64,000 bases of DNA from Cephalotrichum gorgonifer. Lineage: Eukaryota; Ascomycota; Sordariomycetes; Microascales; Microascaceae. Numbering within the stretch: the stretch's first letter is position 1; each line of letters opens with the position of its first letter. The stretch is taken from assembly GCA_900312665.1 (NCBI GenBank), contig ONZQ02000006.1, positions 62,001 through 126,000 on the forward strand. Direction: 5' to 3'. A program made the translations under genes and the position numbers. The notes below the pieces were generated by a model. That model made no database searches. It was not told the DNA's origin and worked only from the letters and a program-made list of their open reading frames with translations. Of the stretch, positions 55,301 through 64,000 are shown one piece after another.

Positions 55301-56623
55301 CTGAGGGTTTCCAGCGGAGTTGTCAACGTCATGGAAAGTCCCTGTCCCCGCCGTGCAATTCCTGAGCTTTCAGTCACAGCAGCGCGGCGCTGGCACCGGC
55401 CTGAGGATCCAATAGCTCGGGGAAAAAGGGGGGGGCGGGTGGTTCTTAGTTCCTAACTACTGATAGGTTATCATGTTTACCCTTTACGCCACCTATCTTA
55501 TGGTTCAGGGCGCTTGGAGCTAGTGAATAGTGAAAGTTATCTGTCTCCATTCCAGTCAGGCAGACGCCACACTACTACTATGCTTTCCATCGGCTGTTTA
55601 CTCTCAGCTGTTTCCGCGTCCGCTACCTACATCTCAAGACGTCTGTAGAAGCGCCGAGGCTTCATATCATGTCGTTATTAAGCCCTAGCAGGTTTTTAAC
55701 GGCCAGAAGAACGTTTCCGGGGAGCCAATGGGCCAGGGAGGGGGTGGAAAGACTTCTCGTATAAGCGCGAGCCAGATTAACAAGCCTTTAACTTTATTTT
55801 CATCCTCTGGCCCAACTTTATTGACCTGGACTAGGAGGTAAGTCTTGTGAAAACATGAAAGACAGGAGGCACCAATACCCCATTTTCCTGGGCCATACCC
55901 TACCACATCCCAGCCATCTTCCTTGCTATAGGATCGACCTTCCCTGTGCTTCCCGCTACTATCTTCCGAAAACCACGCCACGACCGAAACCCCTCGACTT
56001 AAGAGTAGCTGATGAACAGCCTAAGGCTTACTTTAGCTAGAAAGGTAAAGCTCTGAAAAGAGTGACACCCCTACTGAGCGGGAGGTTCTTGCGCCGCCGG
56101 GCGGTTGGAACTCAGGTGTGCTTCCAGTGGGATGTTCCTGCGACGCTCTATCAGTCAAGGTCGTTGGACACCCCGCCGACGTGATCGCCGCCGTCAGTTG
56201 CCCCCCCTCCCCCCCACCCTTGGCACCATGGCCGTGGTAGTAGCTTGAGCAGCCCCGTCAGAAAGCTTATGCCAGGGACAGCATTGAGGCCGCTGGACAA
56301 ACCTCCAAACAGGACGAGCTCTAGCTCTATCCATGACGGAAACAACGACAAATTCATGTGTGATCCATCATGACCCATCACCCGGTAGGCCTCTCAAGTA
56401 TAAGCTCGCGCTCACCTCACTGCTCTCGAACGTTAAACTCGAGACGGGCCCACCGCCCCCATACGAGGCTGGGCTACCTTGACAGTTAGGCGAGAGGCCA
56501 ACTGTCATGACACTCGTACAGCAAGACTTATGAGGATGGTGTTATTTCCCCTCTCGAAGTGCGCAGTCACTCTGCCCCGGAAAGAACTAGAAGCCCCGAA
56601 GGACATTAGGGTTTATGGCAGGT

Positions 56624-56630
56624 TATAAAA
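56624..56630 (+). promoter_or_regulatory. TATA box of the His/Cys-rich gene
   Basis: TATAAAA lies 131 bp upstream of the ATG, followed by a CT-rich stretch (56636-56702) where transcription probably starts. A clear TATA box is common for strongly or conditionally expressed fungal genes. Confidence 0.6.
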
Positions 56631-56760
56631 CACCCTGTCCTCTCTGATGTTGAGGAGGGCACTCTTCTCCTCCTATCTTCCTCCGCAAGCCTTTCTCTCC
56701 CTAAGTACACACAATCATTAATCTCACTACTTCCAAGACGCACCGTCAACCCATATCAAA

Positions 56761-57345
56761 ATGAAGTTCGAGCTTAGCATGCTTGGTCTCGCCCTCGCCG
56801 GCACCGCCGTGCAGGCCGCCGCCCTCGCTCCCAACGCGCAGGCTGAGGAGTCCGCTCTCGTCAAGAGCCTGAACAACCTCATCTCTTCGGAGAAGTTCCA
56901 GGCCGAGTCCCAATCTGGCAACGAGCTTGAGCTCATCGTGAACTGGGTTGCTGACGTCACCGCCGAGAAGGAGGAGGGCGAGTCCAACCAGAAGCGCTCT
57001 GAGAACAACGGCGGCAAGGGCAAGGGCGGCAAGGGTAAGGGCGGAAAGTCGAACGACAAGGACGATGACTGGGACCTGAGCATCGGGCATGATCACGACC
57101 ACAGCGGTGACCACAAGCACTCTCACAAGCACGACGGAGGCCACAGTCACGACCACAAGCACAAGGGTAGCCACAAGCTCTCCCACGAGCACAAGCATGA
57201 CCATCACCACCACGGGTCGGTCGACCACAACAGGAAGGGCGGCGGCTGCTGCGGCGGCGGCGGTTGCCACGGAGGGAGGAGGGGTGGTCACGGCTGCCAC
57301 GGGAGGAAGGGTGGTCACGGCGGCGGTGACTGCTGCGATTGTTAG
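56761..57345 (+). CDS. Predicted secreted His/Cys-rich, probably metal-binding protein
   Basis: I know no named family for this protein. The single exon encodes 194 residues. A signal peptide spans about 1-20 (MKFELSMLGLALAGTAVQAA). A short helical, acidic segment (about 29-75, ESALVKSLNNLIS...) ends in a Lys-Arg pair at 78-79, a possible Kex2 site. A GKGKGG linker follows, then a block (about 110-160) of alternating His with Asp, Lys, Ser or Gly (GHDHDHSGDHKHSHKHDGGH). It ends in a Gly/Cys/His tail with seven Cys (CC, C, C, CC, C). About 24 of the last 85 residues are His. This layout suggests binding of Zn, Cu or Ni outside the cell or in the wall. A TATA box and CT-rich leader support real expression. 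Codon use is strongly biased to C-ending codons in the first half, as in well-expressed genes. Confidence 0.78.
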   Translation: MKFELSMLGLALAGTAVQAAALAPNAQAEESALVKSLNNLISSEKFQAESQSGNELELIVNWVADVTAEKEEGESNQKRSENNGGKGKGGKGKGGKSNDKDDDWDLSIGHDHDHSGDHKHSHKHDGGHSHDHKHKGSHKLSHEHKHDHHHHGSVDHNRKGGGCCGGGGCHGGRRGGHGCHGRKGGHGGGDCCDC

Positions 57346-58234
57346 ATTATTCGGTTCGCGAGGGCGTGGAAGCCATAGACTTGAGAAGCGCGGCAATGGT
57401 GAGAGGCCCCCTCCCTTCAATACACGTCAACCTGCACACATTGTTCGAACCTATGCTTATTTGTACTTTCTTAAGAAGACTCGTCTCAAAGTTGGAGTCG
57501 TAGCCTCCCCCATTCTCGCCTCACCTCCCCCCTCCTAGTCTCTACCCTTGTGGAAAGGATAAAAGAGGGGACTTGGGCGTTTGCCAATGGGAATTCTTGA
57601 CTCTCATGCCCTCGGTTCTTGACCATTCGGGCGCTAATCCCGTATGGGCCCCTAGTACGCTCTTTTCCTAAGCCTGGGGACCCGACGTTGCTTGGGGGGA
57701 CCCTGTTTTCTTCTTCTTCGGACTTGCTGTGATGGAAGGGCGGCTCCTATTTCCTCTTTTGGCTCTTCGAGGTTCACTCATCGTTGGGGGCGTTCGTGGA
57801 GTTTGGAGTTTAGAGTTTACTTTTCGCTCATTCATGTAAGCCACACTCGTTTCTTGTTCATGGGCTTTGGATTATTCTTGGTTCCGGGCGAGATTACTTA
57901 CCCGTCTTGGGTGTTTGGGTGTTTTGGGTCCTGGACAATTTTCTTCTGGACCAACGTCACTCGCTTGCTGTTTTGTCACCCTCTCACCATCCTTACCTTC
58001 CTTCGCAGCAACTCTTTGAAGAAGGAGCCACACGGGAAACGGGGCTAGACTTGCCCCGTCACACACAACATCACCCGACCTCGCCCCCCCTTAACTTTCT
58101 CGACACTCGTTCATCATATATTTTAGCTAGAGAGAAAAAGTTTTGGTCCCCCGGCATTGTTTTGGCTCTAGGTGTTGGTTCTTATCCGCTCGTTTAATTG
58201 TATCTCCCAACGTGAATAGGCGTCACATTCAACA
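57346..58234. other. Intergenic 0.9 kb
   Basis: This carries the 3' flank of the His/Cys-rich gene and upstream DNA of the RTC5-like gene. It is T-rich on the plus strand from 57680 to 58060. No gene is seen. Confidence 0.5.
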
Positions 58235-60142
58235 ATGGTCCCACTCGCAGACAACCCGGCGGTGTATGCCGTTGTAGAATATCTCACCTCCCTCAGCCAG
58301 AACTAGAAGCTCAGCAAAGTGGGCGTGAAGGGGATCAAGGGAAAGCCTCGTAACGATGAAGACGGGAGACGAGCGGCCCGAGGAACGCTGGTGAGTTCCC
58401 TCTCAGTAAACCTCTAAAGACGATTCTGGCTTACTTAGATGCCGACGTTCTCATTGCAGGCAACAAACTTCAGGCGCCGTCTCGGTCACGATGGCCGCTG
58501 TACTTTCGACCGAACGTACAACCTCCTGCTAAACCACTGCAATCACCGATTTCGTCACCTCTGGAGAGAGATTCACCAGGGCGATGTCGAAACCTTCTTC
58601 GGATTCCCAGAGGATATCGACGCGGCGGACATCGTATATCAGATACTGAGCCACGTGGCGACATTCCCTTTCTGTCGATACGAGGCCCTACCGCTTCGCA
58701 AAGCCGAGTTGATGATCGCGGTGTCAATGATGACGGACCATTACCAGAGCGTGCTTGAAGTTCCCGAGGGTATTCAAACATCCAAGGAATACTAGGAGCC
58801 TTGGGATCGTCTGGAGCTGGTGTTCGACAGCCTTGCGGTCAACGCGATCCGCCCGGCGCGAGGGGTCCGGGAACAAGAAGCGGGCACAGGGGTCGATGGT
58901 GATTCGGAATGGGAGTTTCACTCGGAGTCTAGCTCGGGTTCGGCCTGGCCGAACGGTTCCGCGAGACCCCACATCGTCATGCCTAGGCGCCGCCTCAACT
59001 TTCTCCCCGGCGAAGCGCCCCAGAATCTAGAGGCTATCGACTGCGACCTACTAGTAATGGCAGCGTATGACGCCCTCGGCATAAAGAAGTACCCCAAACA
59101 GCCCGAGTCACGAGGATACATACCCACCGGCAAGCTGAGGAAATTCATTCACCTCATGTTAGTGACTGGGGTAGCCTGGCCGCAGGGTAAGCTCTGGGCG
59201 GAAGTTGGAGAGGACAGTGGGGTTGACCGGGTTGTTGACAGCATGATGGAAACCTTTTCCACGGCCGCGGCGATGTCTGGCACCCCAGGGTCGACCCTTG
59301 AGCACCTATACCGGCTCATCCCTGCTTATTTCCCCAATATATTTGAGGGACTCGCGCGTTTGTTCGGGGAATTTCTTTCCGAGAAGCGTCTGGCGGTTAC
59401 ATGGCTGCGTTCCGCGGCTACGGGACCCCTGCTCGAACCTCACTGGAAAGATACCAGCCTGGGGTCTATGATCATGTGCGACGGGATCATCATGCAATTG
59501 GGGATGTTCCTACCCCGCAGTCAACTCGTTTGTGGACCGGCCCTGGTCTTCCATTCGACCCCAGGAGAAGAGGTCAATATGGCCGAGTTTGAGTCCAGAA
59601 CAAACGGCCTCAAGCGGACCGTCTTCCTCATCAAAGGAAAGACGATACCGGGTAGACGATGGGAAGGCGGGAAGACTACATGGCAAGGCTCACTTCTAAA
59701 CGTGAAGACCCCGCGACAAGAGCCCGAGACGCGAACCTATGGTGTCTACCTCCCTGAGCCGTGGCAGACCACGGGAGAGTTCACGTATGGCGGTCAAGGC
59801 ATGGTGCTCTTTCGACTCGAGCCGATACACGAGGTGTTTCCAATCGAGGGAACGAAGGAGCACGACTACATGTGGTTTCCGGAGCCGAGAGAGGGACGGA
59901 GGTCGATGATCACCTTCGGGTCGCCGGGAAGGCCCAGGCGCTGGCAGAAAGCATCGTGGCCGTGGCCATCCCTGGCCCATCTTGGGGGTGTCTCGCTGAT
60001 GGTGGACGGCGGGATGAAGAATGCCGTGTTCCTGCATGATCGTCGGCATGCGTACTCCTTTCGGCCGAGTGTGCTGGACGAGAAAAGGGTGGTTAACGAG
60101 GTTTTGGCGGTTGAGCGTGTCGAGGTGTGGAGGTTTCGGTAA
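58235..60142 (+). CDS. RTC5-like TLDc-domain protein, frame interrupted by two TAG codons
   Basis: The TLDc-domain protein Rtc5 associates with the vacuolar V-ATPase in yeast. Exon 1 (58235-58390) and exon 2 (58460-60142) join in phase 0 over a 69-nt intron (GTGAGT...TTGCAG). The C-terminal 440 codons are uninterrupted and carry the RTC5 pattern: LVFDSLAVN, then TYGVYLPEPWQTTGEF, GQGMVLFRLEPIHEVFP, SMITFGSPGRPRRW, LGGVSLMVDGGMKNAVFLHD and the final VERVEVWRFR. In-frame TAG codons interrupt it at 58304-58306 (codon 24) and 58793-58795. Each also sits at the end of a possible 45-nt in-frame intron (58262-58306 and 58751-58795), though both donors are weak. The N-terminus lacks the Met-Gly myristoylation start reported for yeast Rtc5. 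It may be a recent pseudogene, have hidden introns, or need RNA editing. Confidence 0.65.
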
Positions 60143-60521
60143 AGGGATACTAGCAAGCGCCCGTTTGGGGGGGGGGCTACCACGAGTTCCGTGCTGCTCA
60201 CATTCGGTTTGAGGCACCTGGCTGAACGGGTAAGCGAAGCAACTTTTCGTTATCAGATCAAGGGTCGGGATTAACATGTGTTTAACCATTATTATACATC
60301 ATGACCAGCCCAGAACAAACCAATCCTGGCACTGGCATGGAATCTCCTATCCGGCAGAGTATGTGTTTCTCTGATAGCGATACAGGTCAGGCCATGGGCT
60401 CATGGCGCCCGTTTCAAATAGTAATGTACAAATCATGAGCATTTCCCCCCCGTCCCAACATGTTTCAAACGAGTGCGAAACAAATAGGCCCTGCTGCTCC
60501 CCTTCAAATCTTTGAATCAAG
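60143..60521. other. Short convergent intergenic space
   Basis: These 379 bp lie between the stops of the RTC5-like gene and RCF1. I see nothing further. Confidence 0.55.
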
Positions 60522-61315
60522 TCAGTCTTTGGTCGGGGTGTCTGGCGCACCAGTATCGCCCAGGCTGGGCTTCTTGGAGCCCACGATGTCGCCCAGGGCA
60601 TCCAGCGAGCTCCTGGGATTCCTATTCCTCGTCGTCTTCTGGGCCTCTTGCTCCATAGCCTCGGCGTCGGCGCCCTTGGCCTCGTTCAGTCGCCCTAACG
60701 CAGCGAGCACCCCACCCTCCTTCCCACCATTCGCCTCCTGCGCATCCCTCTTCTTCTCCAATCGTGCCCTGAACGCCTTGTCCTCTTCGTCGCGCGCCTC
60801 CAGTTCCTGGATCCACTTCGCGCGCTTCTCCTCGGCCGCCTGCTGCTCGTTAAGCTTGCGGAGCTCCGCGGAGCGGGCGCGGTCCTGGGAGTAGTACATG
60901 CCGCCGGCGACTATGGCGACGATGGTGAAGCCCTGGGCCAGGACACGGGCGCGGAACATGCGCTGGGCGCCGGCGGAGTCGCCTCTTCGGAGGGCGCGGG
61001 AGGCGTTTACGAGGGCGTAGACGGTTAGGGCGGCGCCTTCGGGGGGTTGTTAGATTACGAGCTCAGGGGGGAATGGCGGGAGTTGGGAGGAGGGGGAAAA
61101 TCATGACGTACCGAGAGGCACGAGGGGCTCTTCACGGAGCTTGCGGGAGACTTTGGCCCAGCCGTTTTCGTTCATGAATTTGCTTGGTTGCAAGTTAGCT
61201 TTTTCGAGCTCATTATTCCCGGCCATTTGGAAATGCTTAGTTCGTGGGCGGGTGCGTACTCGTCCCCGTCGAAGGACGACGGAATGGAGTGGTTCGGGAA
61301 CCCTCTTTCGGCCAT
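60522..61315 (-). CDS. RCF1: Respiratory supercomplex factor 1 (HIG1 domain)
   Basis: Rcf1 is an inner mitochondrial membrane protein that helps assemble cytochrome c oxidase and bc1-oxidase supercomplexes. Three exons (61315-61260, 61182-61112, 61036-60522) with 77- and 75-nt introns give 213 residues. The N-terminus IPSSFDGDDKFMNENGW leads to KVSRKLREEPLVPLG, the start of the HIG1 domain. Two helices follow (GAALTVYALVNASRAL and AQGFTIVAIVAGGMYY) flanking the conserved RRGDSAGAQRMFRARV. The C-terminus is a charged coiled coil (RSAELRKLNEQQAAEEKRAKW) with a disordered Thr/Pro tail. A frame running through the first intron (MAGNNELEKAN...) is rejected because the spliced form restores PSSFDGDD and the intron has a GCTAAC branch site. 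Identification is secure. Confidence 0.9.
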
Positions 61316-62168
61316 GTTTGCGTGGTTGATTCCGGCGATGTGGTTTGGGACTTTTATTTTGGTAAAGTAGGAGTTTTGGTAGGATGGTGAAGGTGAGCTG
61401 ATGTGAAGCTCCTGCGGAGCCTTTGGGCGGGGGGCAGCTGACAGGGATATAGGCGGGTTTTGTGGGGAAAGGTCCATTATTTGGTGACGCAGCTGCGACC
61501 CAATTGGCTCGCTGACTGGAGAGCAAGAGGGAACGTTGTTTGTCACGCCACGGTTTGGAGAACGGTATTTTTACTTGGATATGACGACTTGGCTTGAGAT
61601 CTCGGATTGAGATTCACGCGGTTTGGGTTACGGAGGGACCATTTTTAATTGAGTTGGGTTGGATGGATTGATTTCTGTTATGGCAGAGAGAGCTAGCCAA
61701 GGTTGCCATTCCCAGCGTATGTATTGTGTTAGAAGACCATAGTGCAATACCAATTGGTAGTCTCGGAAAGGACAGGGAAGCTGTCAAATAGTGATGACTG
61801 GGTTTTGAGAAAAAAAAGTTCCAAGACATTGACATGGAAGGCGCTGCCATACATAACATCAGCCACTAACCTCACATCACCAATTCCGTTGGTCCAAGTA
61901 ATAAACCAATACCAACTGCAGTAGGTCTGACGACATTCTGATAAGAGATCGAAGATAGAGGAGGACATTGACTGCCGCCGGCTACTCGTACACCTATGTA
62001 CCCCTCCGGTTTCGCCCCGCTCCCAGTCAGAGTCACCCCAAAAAATCCAATGGCCGCCCTAAAAATAATTAGTCCCTCCGATATTTACGTAGGGGCGATT
62101 CACCGCCCGACCACGACTCTCCTTCACCCACCTGTGCGAAACATCACACTATACATCCGTCGAAGGAA
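61316..62168. other. Divergent intergenic region between RCF1 and ILV1
   Basis: These 853 bp contain both promoters. One dispersed motif TACTCGTAC is at 61983-61991 and a TGACTC core at 62030-62035 (minus strand). No gene is seen. Confidence 0.5.
62030..62035 (-). promoter_or_regulatory. TGACTC core, possible CPC1/Gcn4 site upstream of ILV1
   Basis: The minus strand reads GGTGACTCTG about 135 bp upstream of the ILV1 ATG. TGACTC is the core of the amino-acid cross-pathway control element (full site TGACTCA, one mismatch here). ILV1 is a classic target of that control in fungi. Use of this site is inference. Confidence 0.35.
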
Positions 62169-64000
62169 ATGGACGTTCCCGAGCTCCTAGAGTCCCCCAT
62201 GGCGGCCGCGGCGCCGAATGGCGTCGTCAACGGCATCAATGGCACCGATCGCCCCTCCACCCCGCCGTCCAAGGTGGGCATGTCGCTCACCGAGTACAGC
62301 TCCAACATTCAGACGCCCTCGCCGGAGAAGAGAGACCGAGTGAAGAGCGTGCTGCCCGATGACCTTCTATTACCAGATGGGACGCCAGACGTGAGTACAT
62401 TCCATTTCCTGCTCCCCCACTCTGTCTCTCTTTCTCTCGTGTAAGAATAAGAGAAGGAAAGCACTCGTCCTGACCTAAGCTGCAGTACCTCCGCCTCATC
62501 GCCACGGCGACATCCCGAGTCTACGAAGCCTGCGTGGTAACGCCCCTGACGCCCGCCGTCAACCTCAGCAATCGTCTCGAGTGCAACGTCCTCCTCAAGC
62601 GTGAAGACCAGCAGCCCGTCTTCAGCTTCAAGCTCCGCGGCGCCTACAACAAGATGGCCCACCTCGACCCAGCCGTTAGCTGGAAGGGCGTCATCGCCTG
62701 CTCTGCCGGGAACCACGCCCAGGGCGTCGCCTACTCCGCCCGGAAACTAAAAATCCCCGCAACCATCATCATGCCCGAGGCGACCCCGAGCATCAAACAC
62801 ATGAACGTGTCGAGGTTGGGCGGCCATGTCGTGCTGCACGGCGCCGACTTCGACGCCGCCAAGGAGGAGTGCGCGCGGAGGGAGAAGCAGGACGGGCTGA
62901 TAAACATCCCGCCATTTGATGACCCCTACGTCATCGCCGGCCAGGGCACCATCGGCATGGAGCTGTTCGGCCAGACTAACATGCGGAAGCTTGAGGCCAT
63001 CTTCTGCTGCGTGGGCGGTGGCGGCCTGATCGCCGGCATCGGCGTATACGTCAAGAGGATGGCGCCCCACGTCAAGATCATCGGCGTCGAGGCGTACGAC
63101 GCCAATGCGATGGTCCAGTCGCTTAAGAAGGGGGAGAGGGTCTTCCTCAACGATGTCGGGCTCTTCGCCGACGGAGCGGCGGTGAAGTCGGTCGGGGAGG
63201 AGACCTTCCGCCTCTGCAAGGATGTCGTCGACGAGGTCATCCAGGTCAGCACGGATGAGATCTGCGCTGCCATCAAGGACATGTATGACGACACGCGGTC
63301 GGGTCTCGAGCCGGCGGGCGCCCTCTCCATCGCAGGGCTGAAGAAGTACGTGGCCCAGAACCCGTCGGCCGACCCCAACAGGAACCTGGTCGCCGTCACG
63401 TCGGGCGCCAACATGAACTTCGACAGGCTGAGGTTCGTCGCGGAGCGCGCGGCGCTAGGCGAGGGCAAGGAGGCCCTCCTGTCCGTCAGCATCCCCGAGC
63501 GCCCGGGTGCCTTCGCGGCTCTCATCGCCTCCGTGATGCCGCATGCCGTGACCGAGTTCTCGTACCGGTACGCGACTCCCGAGATCGCCAATATCCTCCT
63601 CGGCATATCGCTCACGGCGCCGGCGACCCAGCGCACTGAGGAGCTGCGGATACTTTTGGAGCGCATCACCAACGACGGGATGACCGTCACGGACCTCTCG
63701 GGCGACGAGCTGGCCAAGTCGCACATCCGCTATCTCGTAGGCGGGCGCTCCGGGGTCCCCGATGAGCGGCTGTACATGTTCAACTTCCCCGAGCGGCCGG
63801 GCGCGCTGGAGAAGTTCCTCGGGGCGCTGAAGACAAACTTCAACATCAGTCTGTTCCAGTACAGGAACTACGGTGGCGACGTGGCCAAGGTGCTGACGGG
63901 GATAATGTGCCCCGACGGGGAGGTGTCGGACCTCGTGAAGTTCCTGGACGATCTGGGGTATCCTTACACGGACTGCACCGAGTCGAACGTCTTTAAGACT
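62169..64000 (+). CDS. ILV1: Threonine deaminase (threonine ammonia-lyase), 3' end cut by window
   Basis: This PLP enzyme converts threonine to 2-oxobutanoate plus ammonia, the first and isoleucine-inhibited step of isoleucine synthesis, in mitochondria. Exon 1 (62169-62390) and exon 2 (62486 onward) join over a 95-nt intron in phase 0. The 579 visible residues already match the usual fungal length, so only the last few codons are missing. The PLP lysine is Lys123 in FSFKLRGAYNKM. SAGNHAQGVA and the phosphate-binding VGGGGLIAG follow. Two regulatory ACT-like domains start at LLSVSIPERPGAFAAL and LYMFNFPERPGALEKFL, which mediate isoleucine/valine control. The N-terminus is not a clear classical presequence (MDVPELLESPMAAAAPNG), so an upstream start or an internal signal is possible. 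Confidence 0.95.

Larger units (their letters stand above)
54818..56760. other. Intergenic 1.9 kb
   Basis: This contains the SWC3 3' flank and the promoter of the His/Cys-rich gene. A perfect hairpin occurs at 55271-55300. Only short frames occur, and no RNA gene is recognised. The last 150 bp contain a TATA box and a CT-rich leader. Confidence 0.5.

Noticed and set aside
56746..57420. 224-codon minus-strand frame
   Set aside because: It is antisense to the His/Cys-rich gene. It reads as Val/Ala/Leu runs caused by the repetitive GC-rich coding strand, while the plus strand has a signal peptide, TATA box and CT-rich leader.
61183..61259. Alternative RCF1 start (MAGNNELEKAN) inside the first intron
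   Set aside because: The spliced model restores the conserved PSSFDGDD start of Rcf1, and the region has a GTACGC donor, a GCTAAC branch site and an AAG acceptor in phase.
1..64000. tRNA, rRNA, CRISPR, transposase or viral genes
   Set aside because: I looked for B-box-like GGTTCRANYCC words, long repeats, DDE or reverse-transcriptase motifs and spaced direct repeats, and saw none that hold up. A covariance-model and repeat search would be decisive.

Overview
The window is nuclear DNA from a filamentous ascomycete (Pezizomycotina). Most protein genes carry short GT-AG introns of about 55-110 nt (longest 201 nt) with CTAAC/CTNAC-type branch points and phase-consistent junctions. Genes lie on both strands, intergenic DNA is CT-rich or mixed, and the proteins are typical fungal housekeeping families. 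I resolved 20 gene models and one weak candidate. The class is not certain; Sordariomycetes or Leotiomycetes would fit. A run of 20 N at 25819-25838 is an assembly gap.

Layout. 1-4 kb: the 3' end of squalene synthase (ERG9) converges on a secreted proteinase K-type subtilase. 4-11 kb: a gene-free stretch of about 7 kb. 11-22 kb is dense: an F-box protein, GPI mannosyltransferase I (GPI14) divergent from a translin-associated factor X homologue, a short-chain dehydrogenase, DPH2 (diphthamide synthesis) and a MARVEL-domain membrane protein. 24-34 kb: a low-complexity protein, the assembly gap, a COMT-type O-methyltransferase, a soluble fumarate reductase and a GPR1/FUN34/YaaH acetate transporter. 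34-41 kb: a second gene desert of about 7.4 kb, holding a cluster of TACTCGTAC/GTACGAGTA palindromic motifs and perhaps a small secreted-protein gene. 41-52 kb: a ZZ-finger/EF-hand protein, an alpha/beta hydrolase, N-myristoyltransferase, an ABHD12-like lipase built from six exons (one of only 8 nt) and a HAD-IIB phosphatase. 52-64 kb: SWC3 (SWR1 complex), a secreted His/Cys-rich protein, an RTC5-like TLDc gene broken by two in-frame TAG codons, RCF1 (respiratory supercomplex factor) and threonine deaminase (ILV1), which runs off the right edge.

These genes do not form one pathway. Sterol synthesis, GPI anchors, diphthamide, N-myristoylation, respiration, chromatin remodelling and isoleucine synthesis are scattered together, as is usual in fungal chromosomes. 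An O-methyltransferase, an SDR and an FAD enzyme occur within 14 kb, but there is no polyketide, peptide or terpene backbone enzyme, so I do not call a biosynthetic cluster.

The observations most worth a second look are the twice-interrupted RTC5-like gene (recent loss, hidden 45-nt introns, or UAG-to-UGG A-to-I mRNA editing), the TACTCGTAC motif family with a perfect 20-bp palindrome at 39281-39300, the secreted His/Cys-rich protein at 56761-57345, the 8-nt micro-exon, and the two gene deserts. I found no tRNA, rRNA, CRISPR array or intact transposon.
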